Positions 7,884-16,653 are shown, numbered from the stretch's first letter. The stretch is 64,000 bases of DNA from Cellulomonas fimi (GCF_012952065.1 NZ_JABCJJ010000005.1:1-64000), one strand, 5' to 3'. The notes: a model not told the origin generated them from the letters alone. Translations and numbers: made by a program.

Positions 7884-8543
7884 GTGCACGACGACGCCCC
7901 CGGGTCCTCACCCGACGACGCCCCCGTGGACGACCACTACTTCACGGCCCGCCCCGCCTCGGCTGACGAGCGGCGGACGATCACCGTGCGGCTCGCCGGT
8001 CGAGACCTCGAGCTCGAGACCGCGGGCGGGGTCTTCTCCCCCGCCCGGCTCGACCTGGGCACCGAGGTGCTCCTGCGCTCCGCGCCCGCCCCGCCGCAGG
8101 AGGGCGACCTCCTCGACCTCGGGTGCGGCTGGGGGCCGGTCGCCCTGACGCTCGCGCTCGAGTCGCCGCGGGCGCGGGTGTGGGCGGTCGACGTCAACGA
8201 GCGCGCGCTCGACCTGGTCCGGCGCAACGCCGCTCGGCTGGGGATCGACACCGTGCGGGCCGTGACCCCTGACGAGGTGCCCGACGACGTCGCGCTGGCC
8301 GCCCTGTGGTCGAACCCGCCGATCCGGGTCGGCAAGGCCGCGCTGCACGGGATGCTCGTGCACTGGCTGCCGCGGCTCGCGCCGGGCGCAGAGGCCCACC
8401 TGGTGGTCCAGCGCAACCTCGGTGCCGACTCGCTCCACCGCTGGCTCGCCGAGCGGCTCGGCCCCGCGGCGACCGTCACGCGGTCCGCGAGCGCCAAGGG
8501 CTTCCGGGTGCTCCGGGTGACGGCAGGGGCTCGCCCGGGCTGA
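7884..8543 (+). CDS. Class I SAM-dependent methyltransferase, RsmC/RlmG-like
   Basis: A 219-residue methyltransferase of the 'MTS' (small methyltransferase) type related to the catalytic half of RsmC and RlmG, which modify guanines of rRNA. The SAM loop is LDLGCGWGPVAL (about 76-87), the acidic strand-2 end is AVDVNERAL, and the base-flipping motif NPPI is in SNPPIRVG. The N-terminal segment 'DHYFTARPAS' is typical of this family in actinobacteria. GTG at 7884 fits the upstream -10. It ends two bases before the stop of the convergent thioredoxin gene. The exact rRNA target is not known from sequence. Confidence 0.85.
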   Translation: MHDDAPGSSPDDAPVDDHYFTARPASADERRTITVRLAGRDLELETAGGVFSPARLDLGTEVLLRSAPAPPQEGDLLDLGCGWGPVALTLALESPRARVWAVDVNERALDLVRRNAARLGIDTVRAVTPDEVPDDVALAALWSNPPIRVGKAALHGMLVHWLPRLAPGAEAHLVVQRNLGADSLHRWLAERLGPAATVTRSASAKGFRVLRVTAGARPG

Positions 8544-8545
8544 CG

Positions 8546-8878
8546 TCAGCCGGCCATGACCGCGCGGACGGCGGCGCGCGCCTGCGCGAGCGTCGGGGCG
8601 CCCTGGGCGCGCGCGCGCTCGACGCCGTCGGCGTCGAGCACCACGACCGTGGGGGTCACCTCGATCCCCAGCCGCGCCCCGAGGTGCGGGACGTCCGCCA
8701 CGTCGAGCTCGACGTGACGCACGCCGGGCGCGGTCGCGACGACGCGCTCCAGCACGCGCCGCGTCGCCCTGCACGGGGCGCAGAACGTGCTCGAGAACTG
8801 CACGAGGGTCGCGCCCGCGCCCAGCGGCACCGGCAGGTCCGCCGGCGTCAGTCGCGAAGGGTGGTGCGTCGTGGTCAC
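8546..8878 (-). CDS. Thioredoxin-family protein
   Basis: A 110-residue thioredoxin-fold protein. The redox motif CAPC is at residues 33-36 within QFSSTFCAPCRATRRVL, and the cis-proline loop is in GIEVTPTVVVLD. There is no signal peptide, so it acts in the cytoplasm. The active site deviates from WCGPC (FCAPC), suggesting a specialised disulfide reductase rather than the housekeeping TrxA. It starts with GTG at 8878 and lies just after dapF in the same direction, 67 bases downstream of its stop. Confidence 0.85.
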   Translation of the reverse strand: MTTTHHPSRLTPADLPVPLGAGATLVQFSSTFCAPCRATRRVLERVVATAPGVRHVELDVADVPHLGARLGIEVTPTVVVLDADGVERARAQGAPTLAQARAAVRAVMAG

Positions 8879-8945
8879 GCCGGGTCCAACGGCACCGGCC
8901 GCGACCGTGTTCCCGCCCTGGTCACCGCCCGGTCCTCAGCCCGGG

Positions 8946-10022
8946 TCACCGGCCGAGCAGCGCAACGAGGTCGATCTCACCCTCGGCCACCAGCTCGGCC
9001 GGACCGGCCAGCTCGACGTGGCCGGAGTCGAGCACGCTGACGCGCACCGTCCCCCCGGGGACCTCGACGAGCCAGACGTCGGGTGCCCCCGCGCCCGCCC
9101 AGGTCCGCACCGCGAGCGCCGCGGCGCACGCCCCCGTGCCGCACGAGCGCGTCTCGCCCACCCCGCGCTCGTGCACCCGCATCCGCAGGCGCCCGACCAC
9201 GCTCCCGGCCTCGTCGGTCTCCTCGCCGAGCGGCACGACCAGCTCGACGTTGCTGCCCCCGGCCGGCACGGGACGGACGACGGGGGCACGGCTGAGGTCC
9301 GCCGCTGCGAGCTCGGTCTCGTCCGCGAGCGCCAGCACGGTGTGCGGGTTGCCGACGTCGACGCTCAGGCCCGGGCGCGGGACGTCGAGCCCCGCGACCG
9401 TCACCTCGGCGTCCGCGCCGTCGATCGCCGCGCCGGGGCCGCCCGTGAGGGCCCACGGACCCATGTCCACCGCGTACCAGCCGCTCGGCTCGCGCCGGAT
9501 GCGCCGCACCCCGGCGCGGGTGCCGACGAGCAGGCCCGTCGTCACGTCACCGTCGTCGGCGTCGTCCCCGCGCGGGACAGGGATGCGCGCGAGGCCGATG
9601 CGCTCGAGGAAGGCGCCGAACACCCGCACGCCGTTGCCGCACATCTCGGCGACCGACCCGTCACCGTTCCGGTAGTCCATGAACCACGTCGCCGTCGGCT
9701 CGGCGGCGAGGATGGCGGCGCCCTCGGGGATCGCAGCGGTCGGGACGACCCGGATGACGCCGTCCGCCCCGATGCCGGCACGCCGGTCGGTCAGGGCACG
9801 CACGAGCTCGGGCGTCAGGTCGAGCTCCGCGGCCCGGTCGTCGATGAGCACGAAGTCGTTCTGCGTGCCGTGCCCCTTCGTGAAGCGCAGCCGCGCACCG
9901 GGCGGCAGGTCCGCGCCCGGGAGCTGCATCGCGGTGAAGCCGGCGGTCGTCGCCTCGCGCGGCACCTGGCGGGGCGTCTGGCCCGGCGCCGCGCTCGCGC
10001 CTGTGGCAGCCGACGTGGTCAT
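8946..10022 (-). CDS. dapF: Diaminopimelate epimerase
   Basis: A 358-residue enzyme converting LL- to meso-diaminopimelate for lysine and peptidoglycan. The two catalytic cysteines are in EMCGNGVRVF and RSCGTGACAAALAVR, and the N-terminal motif FTKGHGTQNDFV is intact. It is longer than the usual 275-300 residues because of a roughly 45-residue N-terminal tail and a charged insertion between the lobes. The start is fixed by an ATGA overlap with the miaA stop (10019-10022), implying translational coupling. It is the last gene of the ligB-like/miaA/dapF operon. Confidence 0.93.
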   Translation of the reverse strand: MTTSAATGASAAPGQTPRQVPREATTAGFTAMQLPGADLPPGARLRFTKGHGTQNDFVLIDDRAAELDLTPELVRALTDRRAGIGADGVIRVVPTAAIPEGAAILAAEPTATWFMDYRNGDGSVAEMCGNGVRVFGAFLERIGLARIPVPRGDDADDGDVTTGLLVGTRAGVRRIRREPSGWYAVDMGPWALTGGPGAAIDGADAEVTVAGLDVPRPGLSVDVGNPHTVLALADETELAAADLSRAPVVRPVPAGGSNVELVVPLGEETDEAGSVVGRLRMRVHERGVGETRSCGTGACAAALAVRTWAGAGAPDVWLVEVPGGTVRVSVLDSGHVELAGPAELVAEGEIDLVALLGR

Positions 10023-10993
10023 GAGCCCAGGGTACGGCGTCCCCGAGACGCCTCGTCGGCGGCACCCGGCGCGGCCGTCGTCGCCTCGGCCTGAGCGACG
10101 GCGTCGAGCGCGCGGTCGACGACGTGCGGGTCGCGCGCGTCGAGCCAGTGCACCCGGGGGTCGCGCCCGAACCAGGTCATCTGCTTGCGCGCGAGCCGCC
10201 GGGTGCTGGCCACGATCGCGGCGCGGGTCGCGGCCTCGTCGGTCTCGCCGCGGATCATGGCCAGCACCTCCGCGTACCCGACGGCGCGCGCGGCGGTCCG
10301 CCCCATCCCGCGCGCCAGCAGCCCGAGCGTCTCCTCCACGAGCCCCTGCTCCCACATGCGGTCGACACGGCGCTCGACCCGCGCGTCGAGCACGTCGCGA
10401 TCGCAGTCGAGGCCGATCTGCACGGCCGGCACCTCGTACACCTGCTCGGGCAGGTTGGCGGTGTAGGGCTGCCCCGTGAGCTCGATGACCTCGAGGGCGC
10501 GGACGATCCGGCGCGTGTTCGCCGGACCGATCGCGAGGGCGGCCGCGGGGTCGAGCCGGGCGAGCTCGTCGTGCAGGTGCCGGGTGCCGAACCTCTCGGC
10601 GCGTTCCTCGAGCCGGCCGCGGACCTCGGGCTCCGTGCCGGGGAAGTGCATCCGGTCGAGCAGTGCGCGCACGTACAGCCCGGACCCGCCGACGACGACG
10701 GCGCGCGCGCCCCGGGAGGCGATGTCCGCCAGGTCCTGGCGCCCCTCGCGCTGGTACCGGGCCACCGACGCGTCCTCGCTCACGTCGAGCACGTCCAGCT
10801 GGTGGTGCGGCACGCCGCGCCGCTTTGCGAGCGACAGCTTCGCCGTGCCGATGTCCATGCCCCGGTAGAGCTGCATCGCGTCGGCGTTGACGACCTCACC
10901 GCCCAGTCGCTCCGCGAGGTCGAGGCCGAGGTCCGACTTGCCCGTCGCCGTCGGGCCCACGACGGCGACCACCGGCGGCTCGACCCCCGCCAT
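10019..10993 (-). CDS. miaA: tRNA dimethylallyltransferase
   Basis: A 324-residue enzyme adding the isopentenyl group to N6 of A37 in tRNAs reading UNN codons, the substrate that MiaB then thiomethylates. P-loop VGPTATGKSDLGLDL is at residues 11-25. Other family landmarks are DAMQLYRGMDIGTAK, the GGSGLYVRALLD motif, and the C-terminal RKQMTWFGRD. The ATG at 10993 overlaps the preceding stop by one base (TGATG), and its own stop overlaps dapF, so all three genes are coupled. Confidence 0.95.
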   Translation of the reverse strand: MAGVEPPVVAVVGPTATGKSDLGLDLAERLGGEVVNADAMQLYRGMDIGTAKLSLAKRRGVPHHQLDVLDVSEDASVARYQREGRQDLADIASRGARAVVVGGSGLYVRALLDRMHFPGTEPEVRGRLEERAERFGTRHLHDELARLDPAAALAIGPANTRRIVRALEVIELTGQPYTANLPEQVYEVPAVQIGLDCDRDVLDARVERRVDRMWEQGLVEETLGLLARGMGRTAARAVGYAEVLAMIRGETDEAATRAAIVASTRRLARKQMTWFGRDPRVHWLDARDPHVVDRALDAVAQAEATTAAPGAADEASRGRRTLGS

Positions 10994-11793
10994 CAGGTCG
11001 TCACCGCGGCGGCGCCGCCCCCGAGTCGACCCTCGGGCGAGCCGTCGGCGGGCACCCAGCGCGCGACGACGTACGGCACGCCCCAGGGAGCCGCCACCTC
11101 CGCGATGCGCGGCTCGACCGGCGTGGTCCCCACCGCCCCGAGCAGCACCTGCAGCGGTGCCCACACGGTCATGGCGAGGTCGCGCGCGAGCTCCGCCGGC
11201 ACGTCCGCCAGCCGCCGGCGCGCCTCCGGGTCCGCGGCTCGGAGATCGGCGAGGAGGGCGTCGTCGGCGGTCGCGGCCCGCGGGTCGTCAGCGAGAGGTG
11301 CATCCGGGCCGTGCCGTGCGCTCAGCGACCCGGCGAGGACGAGCACGACCGGCGCCGACCCGTCGACGAGGGACGCGCCCCGGTCGCGCAGGGCCTGGGC
11401 CGACGACGCTGCGGTCTCGACGGACACTGCGGTCTCGACGACCGTCGTCGGGCCGGACCACCCTGCCGCCGCGAGCAGCAGCAGCGCGACCGAGGTCGCG
11501 GTCGACGCCATCGGCTCGTCTGCGCCTCGCTCGGGCGCCGATCCGCCGGTCGCGCGCCAGCCGAGCGCGGCGTCGTCCACGCCCGCCGCCGCGAGGCTCG
11601 CGACCACCCGCCCTGCCACGACCCGGTCGGCCGCGCCCGGTGCGACGACCACGACCCGGTCCGGCGCGGTCGCCACCATGTCGCGCACCTCCTCCAGCGC
11701 GGCGGCCCGGATCTCGTCGAGCACGACGGCGCGCCCCGCCGCGCCGGGAACCAGCAGCGCGGTGTCGGGGACGAGGACAGCGGCACGGAGCAC
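10993..11793 (-). CDS. Class III extradiol dioxygenase-like conserved protein
   Basis: A 266-residue Ala-rich protein of the LigB/extradiol-dioxygenase superfamily found beside miaA throughout actinobacteria (position of the Mycobacterium tuberculosis Rv2728c-type gene). Landmarks are the N-terminal VLVPDTALLVPG and a C-terminal PWGVPYVVARWVP. The conserved histidine pair of true LigB enzymes is not evident, so catalysis is doubtful. The GTG at 11793 was chosen because TACGGT lies exactly six bases upstream; the longer frame would cross that element. Function unknown; the fixed neighbourhood suggests a link to tRNA or DAP metabolism but this is inference. Confidence 0.7.
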   Translation of the reverse strand: MLRAAVLVPDTALLVPGAAGRAVVLDEIRAAALEEVRDMVATAPDRVVVVAPGAADRVVAGRVVASLAAAGVDDAALGWRATGGSAPERGADEPMASTATSVALLLLAAAGWSGPTTVVETAVSVETAASSAQALRDRGASLVDGSAPVVLVLAGSLSARHGPDAPLADDPRAATADDALLADLRAADPEARRRLADVPAELARDLAMTVWAPLQVLLGAVGTTPVEPRIAEVAAPWGVPYVVARWVPADGSPEGRLGGGAAAVTT

Positions 11794-11799
11794 GCCACG

Positions 11800-11805
11800 A
11801 CCGTA
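11800..11805 (-). promoter_or_regulatory. -10 element of the ligB-like/miaA/dapF operon (TACGGT)
   Basis: TACGGT is six bases from the GTG at 11793 on the minus strand. It faces away from the ybjN promoter 46 bases further on. Confidence 0.45.
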
Positions 11806-11851
11806 ACCGTTCACGCCCCGTCGCCGACCACCCAGCACCGATCACGAGGGT

Positions 11852-11857
11852 TAGGGT
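11852..11857 (+). promoter_or_regulatory. -10 element of the first ybjN gene (TAGGGT)
   Basis: TAGGGT ends six bases before ATG 11864 and no Shine-Dalgarno is present, so the mRNA is predicted to be leaderless. Confidence 0.5.
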
Positions 11858-11863
11858 TCCGGC

Positions 11864-12475
11864 ATGGGCTTCTTCCGGGGCGGTCGCGGGGGCGGCAGGT
11901 CCGGGCGGGACCACGGCTCGGCCGGGCGGTCGGACGACGCGCGCGATCCCGACGACGACCTGACCGACGACGAGCTCCGCTCACAGGTCCGGGCGCTGCT
12001 CTCGCGTGAGCTCGGCCAGGGCGTCGTTCTCGAGCCCGACGACGTGCCCGCCCCGGTCACGGTCGCGCGGATCCTCGAGTGGCTGCAGACCAACGAGTTC
12101 AGCTACTTCGTCGACAGCGACGGTGACCTCGGCGGGCTCTGGCGCGGGCGGCTCTTCTACTTCTTCCTCTTCGGCGACGAGGCCGAGATCCTGCAGGTCC
12201 GCGGCCAGTGGAACCGGGAGATCTCCATCGAGCGCCTCCCCGAGGTGCTCGAGGCGTGCAACGAGTGGAACGCGGACCGGATCTGGCCCAAGGCGTACGT
12301 CCGCGTGCGCGACAACGGCATGGTCCACGTCATCTCCGAGGTCGCGACCGACCTCGAGCGGGGCGTGACCGACGCCCAGCTCGCGCAGCTGCTGCACTGC
12401 GGGCTGAGCACCGGGAGCATGTTCTTCGACGCGATCGACGAGCTCTACCCCGACCCTGCGGCGGCGGCGCCATGA
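11864..12475 (+). CDS. YbjN domain-containing protein (first of a tandem pair)
   Basis: A 203-residue cytoplasmic protein. After a Gly/Arg/Asp-rich N-terminal 45 residues, residues about 55-195 form a YbjN (type III secretion chaperone-like) fold with motifs FSYFVDSDGDLGGLW, FLFGDEAEILQVRGQW, CNEWNADRIWPKAYV and TDAQLAQLLHCGLSTG. YbjN proteins are linked to stress tolerance but have no proven biochemistry. Its TGA overlaps the ATG of the next gene (ATGA), so the paralogues are translationally coupled. Confidence 0.85.
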   Translation: MGFFRGGRGGGRSGRDHGSAGRSDDARDPDDDLTDDELRSQVRALLSRELGQGVVLEPDDVPAPVTVARILEWLQTNEFSYFVDSDGDLGGLWRGRLFYFFLFGDEAEILQVRGQWNREISIERLPEVLEACNEWNADRIWPKAYVRVRDNGMVHVISEVATDLERGVTDAQLAQLLHCGLSTGSMFFDAIDELYPDPAAAAP

Positions 12476-12984
12476 GGCCCGAGGCGCTGCCGGGCTGGCT
12501 CGCCCGGATGCTGGGCAACGCGCGGCCCAAGCCGGCCGCCGGCCCCGCACCGCGCGAGCGCACCACGCCGCTGACGCGTGCCCGGGTGGCCGCCCACCTC
12601 ACGCGCCGCGGCTACCGGTTCCTCCTCGACGAGGACGGCGACCTGACCGGGACCTGGGACGGGAGCCGCTTCTGGTTCCTGCTGCTCGGCGAGCACGGCG
12701 AGATCCTCCAGGTGCGCGGGCGCTGGCACCGCTCGCTCCCGATCGCCCAGCGCGCCGCCGTGCTGCTCGCGGTCAACGACTGGAACCGCGAGCGGATCTG
12801 GCCGAAGGTCTACCTCCGCGAGGAGGACGGCGAGCTCGCGCTCTACAGCGAGGTCTCGGTCGACCTCGAGCACGGCGTCACCGACAGCCAGCTCGCACAG
12901 CTGCTCGCCTGCGGCCTCGGCACCGGGGTGCAGGTGTTCGCGGCGCTCGACGCCTTGCTGCCCGCGCCGCCGAGCTCGTCCTGA
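12472..12984 (+). CDS. YbjN domain-containing protein (second of a tandem pair)
   Basis: A 170-residue paralogue of the preceding protein with the same blocks in the same order: YRFLLDEDGDLTGTWDG, LLGEHGEILQVRGRW, VNDWNRERIWPKVYL and TDSQLAQLLACGLGTG. The two presumably arose by tandem duplication and may form a heterodimer; that is inference. The start is set by the ATGA overlap at 12472. It converges with miaB, with a 20-bp repeat array between the two. Confidence 0.85.
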   Translation: MRPEALPGWLARMLGNARPKPAAGPAPRERTTPLTRARVAAHLTRRGYRFLLDEDGDLTGTWDGSRFWFLLLGEHGEILQVRGRWHRSLPIAQRAAVLLAVNDWNRERIWPKVYLREEDGELALYSEVSVDLEHGVTDSQLAQLLACGLGTGVQVFAALDALLPAPPSSS

Positions 12985-13000
12985 GACGCCGGCGCGGCAT

Positions 13001-13060
13001 GGTGCCCAGGCGCGCGGCAGAGTGCTCAGGCGCGCCGCACAGTGCTCAGGCGCGCCGCAT
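13001..13060. repeat. 20-bp tandem repeat, three copies, spanning the miaB stop codon
   Basis: Units are 13001-13020 (ggtgcccaggcgcgcggcag), 13021-13040 (agtgctcaggcgcgccgcac) and 13041-13060 (agtgctcaggcgcgccgcat), with a partial copy before 13001. The last unit, on the minus strand, holds the final miaB codons and its TGA (13046-13048). The two downstream copies repeat the stop context. Confidence 0.9.
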
Positions 13061-14683
13061 CGTCGGGAGCCCGAGCACGACGGACCCGCCGACCGCTCCG
13101 CCCGGCCCGTGGCCGTGTCCGTGGTCCTCGCCGCCGAGCCCCGCACGTGCCCGCTCGCGCGCGGCCCACGCGTCGCCCGCCCGGGTCCGCCGTACGGCGA
13201 ACGTGCCGCCGGTCGCCCCGGAGTCCGCCACGAGGTGGTGCGGCGCGCCGTGCGTGACCTCGGCCGTGACCAGGTCGCCGGGCCGCGGGAGCCTGTCGTC
13301 GACGACGTCCGCGAGCCGGGGGTCCTCGTCGTCCTCCGTGGCGGTCGGCGCTCCGCCCGGCAGGGCGACGTGCACGAGCCGGTTGTCGGCCGCCCGACCC
13401 GAGAGCCGGTGGGACGCACCGTCCTTGCGGCCCTTCTCCTCGGCCACGAGCACCTCGACCGTGCGGCCGACCTGCGCGAGGTTCTCCTCGAGAGCGATGC
13501 GGTCCTGCAGCGCCGCGAGCCGCACGTACCGCTCCTGGACCACGGCCTTGGGCAGCTGGTGGGGGAGGTCGACGGCCGGGGTCCCGGGCCGCGGCGAGTA
13601 CTGGAACGTGAACGCCGAGGAGAACCGCGCGGCCTCGACCACGCGCATGGTCTCGGCGAAGTCCTCCTCCGTCTCCCCCGGGAAGCCCACGATGACGTCC
13701 GTGGTGATCGCGGCGTCGGGCATGGCCGCCCGCACCCGCTCCAGGATGCCGAGGAACTTGTCCGACCGGTACGAGCGGCGCATCGCGCGCAGGATGCGGT
13801 CGGAACCCGACTGGAGCGGCATGTGGAGCTGCGGCATGACGTTCGGCGTCTGCGCCATCGCGTCGATGACGTCGTCGGTGAAGGCCGCCGGGTGCGGGCT
13901 GGTGAACCGGACCCGCTCGAGGCCGTCGATCGTGCCGCACGCCCGCAGGAGCTTGGCGAACGCCCCCCGGTCCCCGAACTCGACGCCGTAGCTGTTGACG
14001 TTCTGCCCGAGCAGCGTCACCTCGATCGCGCCCTGCGCCACGAGCGCCTGGACCTCCGCGAGGATCTCGCCCGGCCGGCGGTCGCGCTCCTTGCCGCGCA
14101 GGTGCGGCACGATGCAGAACGTGCACGTGTTGTTGCAGCCGACGCTGATCGACACCCAGCCCGCGTACACCGACTCGCGTCGGGTCGGCAGCGTCGACGG
14201 GAAGACCTGGAGCGACTCCGCGATCTCGACCTCGGCGCGCTGGTTGTGCCGCGCTCGTTCGAGCAGCACGGGCAGGGCGTCCAGGTTGTGGGTCCCGAAG
14301 ACGACGTCGACCCAGGGCGCGCGCTCGACGATGCCTGCGCGGTCCTTCTGCGCGAGGCAGCCGCCGACGGCGATCTGCATGCCGGGGCGCCGGCGCTTGA
14401 CGCTCGCCAGCTGGCCGAGGTTGCCGTAGAGCTTTCCGGCCGCGTTCTCCCGCACCGCGCACGTGTTGATCACGACGACGTCGGCGTCGTGAGGCTCGGC
14501 GCCGTCCGCCGCGCGCGGGGCGGCGACGTAGCCGGCCTGCTCGAGCATGCCGGCCATGTGCTCGGAGTCGTGAACGTTCATCTGGCAGCCGAGCGTGCGC
14601 ACCAGGTAGGTGCGGGGGCCGGGCCGGGCCGTCCGGTCGGAGGTTCCGACCGTCGACGGCGTGGGTGTGGTCGTCGTGGGCAC
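13046..14683 (-). CDS. miaB: tRNA-2-methylthio-N6-dimethylallyladenosine synthase
   Basis: A 545-residue radical SAM methylthiotransferase acting on i6A37 made by MiaA. The N-terminal domain carries three cluster cysteines ([23 protein letters not shown]). The radical SAM motif is Cys-x3-Cys-x2-Cys in [14 protein letters not shown] domain follows, ending with LVHVALPGG and [15 protein letters not shown]-terminal tail of about 50 residues is unusual in length. GTG 14683 was chosen because TACCCT sits six bases upstream and a longer frame has no family support. Divergent from gluA. The 3' end is part of a tandem repeat. Confidence 0.93.
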   Translation of the reverse strand: MPTTTTPTPSTVGTSDRTARPGPRTYLVRTLGCQMNVHDSEHMAGMLEQAGYVAAPRAADGAEPHDADVVVINTCAVRENAAGKLYGNLGQLASVKRRRPGMQIAVGGCLAQKDRAGIVERAPWVDVVFGTHNLDALPVLLERARHNQRAEVEIAESLQVFPSTLPTRRESVYAGWVSISVGCNNTCTFCIVPHLRGKERDRRPGEILAEVQALVAQGAIEVTLLGQNVNSYGVEFGDRGAFAKLLRACGTIDGLERVRFTSPHPAAFTDDVIDAMAQTPNVMPQLHMPLQSGSDRILRAMRRSYRSDKFLGILERVRAAMPDAAITTDVIVGFPGETEEDFAETMRVVEAARFSSAFTFQYSPRPGTPAVDLPHQLPKAVVQERYVRLAALQDRIALEENLAQVGRTVEVLVAEEKGRKDGASHRLSGRAADNRLVHVALPGGAPTATEDDEDPRLADVVDDRLPRPGDLVTAEVTHGAPHHLVADSGATGGTFAVRRTRAGDAWAARERARAGLGGEDHGHGHGPGGAVGGSVVLGLPTMRRA

Positions 14684-14689
14684 CCGACA

Positions 14690-14695
14690 AGGGTA
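14690..14695 (-). promoter_or_regulatory. -10 element of miaB (TACCCT)
   Basis: TACCCT lies six bases before GTG 14683 on the minus strand and there is no Shine-Dalgarno. Confidence 0.45.
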
Positions 14696-14768
14696 CGGCG
14701 GTGGGGTCACGCGGACGACGTTGCCGTTTCGTGACCATGTCTGGTAGCCAGTGAAACAACCCACCGCC

Positions 14769-14774
14769 TAGGTT
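14769..14774 (+). promoter_or_regulatory. -10 element of gluABCD (TAGGTT)
   Basis: TAGGTT ends six bases before the gluA ATG. Upstream (14727-14757) lies an imperfect inverted pair GTTTC...GAAAC that could bind a regulator, but arms of five bases are weak evidence. Confidence 0.45.
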
Positions 14775-14780
14775 CGACCA

Positions 14781-15572
14781 ATGGCCCATCAGTCCCCAGC
14801 GCCCGCCATGCCCGCCGGACGTGCGGACGTGCCGACGGACCCCCTGGTCGTGCTCGAGGGCGTCAACAAGCACTTCGGCGCCCTGCACGTCCTGAAGGAC
14901 ATCGGCCTGACCGTGCACCGGGGCGAGGTCGTCGTCGTCATCGGCCCGTCCGGTTCGGGAAAGTCGACGCTGTGCCGCGCGATCAACCGGCTCGAGACGA
15001 TCGACTCCGGGACGATCGCGATCGACGGCCAGCCGCTGCCCGAGGAGGGCAAGGCCCTGGCGCAGCTGCGCGCGGACGTCGGCATGGTGTTCCAGTCCTT
15101 CAACCTGTTCGCGCACAAGACGGTCCTGCAGAACGTCACGCTCGGTCCGGTCAAGGCGCGGGGCGTCAAGAAGGCCGAGGCCGAGGCGAACGCGATGAAG
15201 CTCCTCGAGCGCGTCGGCGTGGCGAACCAGGCCCACAAGCTCCCCGCCCAGCTGTCGGGAGGTCAGCAGCAGCGCGTCGCCATCGCCCGCGCGCTGGCCA
15301 TGCAGCCCAAGGTGATGCTGTTCGACGAGCCGACGTCGGCGCTCGACCCCGAGATGATCAACGAGGTGCTCGACGTGATGATCTCCCTCGCGCGCGAAGG
15401 GATGACGATGATCGTCGTCACGCACGAGATGGGCTTCGCCCGCAAGGCCGCGCACCGCGTCGTCTTCATGGACGGCGGCCAGGTCGTCGAGGAGGCCGAG
15501 CCCGAGACGTTCTTCACGACGCCCCGCTCGGACCGGGCGAAGGACTTCCTCTCCAAGATACTCACCCACTGA
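14781..15572 (+). CDS. gluA: Glutamate ABC transporter ATP-binding protein
   Basis: The 263-residue ATPase of a polar amino acid importer, working at the inner face of the membrane with GluC and GluD. Walker A is GPSGSGKST (about 55-63), Q-loop VFQSFNLF, signature LSGGQQQR, Walker [14 protein letters not shown] and switch histidine VTHEMGFAR. The N-terminus has a 20-residue extension before the core. First gene of a four-gene operon in the order gluA-gluB-gluC-gluD, as in Corynebacterium. Substrate assignment to glutamate rests on that order and on homology. Confidence 0.9.
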   Translation: MAHQSPAPAMPAGRADVPTDPLVVLEGVNKHFGALHVLKDIGLTVHRGEVVVVIGPSGSGKSTLCRAINRLETIDSGTIAIDGQPLPEEGKALAQLRADVGMVFQSFNLFAHKTVLQNVTLGPVKARGVKKAEAEANAMKLLERVGVANQAHKLPAQLSGGQQQRVAIARALAMQPKVMLFDEPTSALDPEMINEVLDVMISLAREGMTMIVVTHEMGFARKAAHRVVFMDGGQVVEEAEPETFFTTPRSDRAKDFLSKILTH

Positions 15573-15623
15573 CCCCGGCACCCACCTCCGAACTCCAGCC
15601 CACCCCTGACCAAGGAGACGCAC

Positions 15624-16523
15624 ATGCGGACACGATCAGCAGGACTCATCGCCCTCATCTCGGCCTCGGCGCTCGCCCTCGCGGGCTGCGGCGGCGGCGG
15701 CGACGAGCCCGGCGGCAACCAGACCGACACAGGGGGCGCGACGGACAGCAGCGAGGAGAGCGCCGTCGAGGAGTTCCCCGCGGGCTCGACAATGGCGGAG
15801 CTGGCCCAGGCGGGTTCCATCACCATCGGGACCAAGTTCGACCAGCCTCTGTTCGGCCTCGTCGGGCCCGACGGCGTCCCGCAGGGCTTCGACGTCGAGG
15901 TCGCCAAGATCATCGCCGAGAACCTCGGCATCGACGAGGACGGCATCGAGTGGGTCGAGACGATCTCGGCCAACCGCGAGACGTTCATCACGAACGGCGA
16001 CGTCGACATCGTCGTCGCGACCTACACGATCAACGACAAGCGCAAGGAGGTCATCTCCTTCGCGGGTCCGTACTATCTCGCTGGCCAGTCCATCCTCACT
16101 CTCAAGTCGAACACCGAGATCGAGGGTCCGGACGACCTGGCGGGCAAGAAGGTGTGCACGGTGTCGGGCTCGACGCCCGAGGCCAACCTCCTCGCGAACT
16201 ACCCGGAGGCCCAGGTCGTGCCGTTCGGCACGTACTCCGAGTGCATCGAGCCGCTCCGCAACGGTCAGGTCGACGCGGTCAGCACCGACAACGTCATCCT
16301 CGCCGGGTTCGCTGCCGACAACGACGACCTCGAGGTGCGGGGCGACCCGTTCACCGAGGAGCCGTACGGCATCGGTCTCGCCAAGGACGACACCGACTTC
16401 CGGAACTGGATCAACGACGTGCTCGAGGCCAGCTACGAGGACGGCACCTGGACCGAGGCGTGGGAGGCGACGGCCGGGACCGTCCTGCCGACGCCCGAGC
16501 CGCCCGCGGTCGACAGGTACTGA
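15624..16523 (+). CDS. gluB: Glutamate-binding lipoprotein of ABC transporter
   Basis: A 299-residue extracytoplasmic solute-binding lipoprotein. A signal peptide ends in the lipobox LALAGC, with Cys22 as the lipidation site, followed by a Gly/Glu-rich linker. The SBP_bac_3 fold begins near residue 60 (ITIGTKFDQPLFGL, GFDVEVAKIIAENLG) and includes WVETISANRETFITNGDVD. The start ATG has AAGGAG eight bases upstream. It is followed by a perfect 16-bp hairpin before gluC, which fits the usual need for more binding protein than permease. Confidence 0.9.
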   Translation: MRTRSAGLIALISASALALAGCGGGGDEPGGNQTDTGGATDSSEESAVEEFPAGSTMAELAQAGSITIGTKFDQPLFGLVGPDGVPQGFDVEVAKIIAENLGIDEDGIEWVETISANRETFITNGDVDIVVATYTINDKRKEVISFAGPYYLAGQSILTLKSNTEIEGPDDLAGKKVCTVSGSTPEANLLANYPEAQVVPFGTYSECIEPLRNGQVDAVSTDNVILAGFAADNDDLEVRGDPFTEEPYGIGLAKDDTDFRNWINDVLEASYEDGTWTEAWEATAGTVLPTPEPPAVDRY

Positions 16524-16577
16524 CCGGCAGCCGCCCGGTGCCGGTCCTGGTCGACCAGCGCTGAGCACGACCGCCAC

Positions 16578-16614
16578 CGTCGCGGGTGGGCGCACGACGC
16601 GCCCACCCGCGACG
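16578..16614 (+). promoter_or_regulatory. 16-bp perfect stem-loop between gluB and gluC
   Basis: The arm 16578-16593 (CGTCGCGGGTGGGCGC) pairs perfectly with 16599-16614 around a five-base loop. It lies after gluB, upstream of the gluC Shine-Dalgarno. Such intercistronic hairpins act as partial terminators or as 3' stabilisers of the upstream mRNA. Confidence 0.75.
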
Positions 16615-16653
16615 CGTACGACGTCCCGTCCCGATACACCCAGGAGGCACCCG

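Noticed and set aside
13001-13060. CRISPR array
   Set aside because: Units are directly contiguous with no spacers.
14720-14760. GTTTC/GAAAC pair as an operator of gluA
   Set aside because: Arms of five bases can occur by chance; kept only as a remark in the promoter entry.
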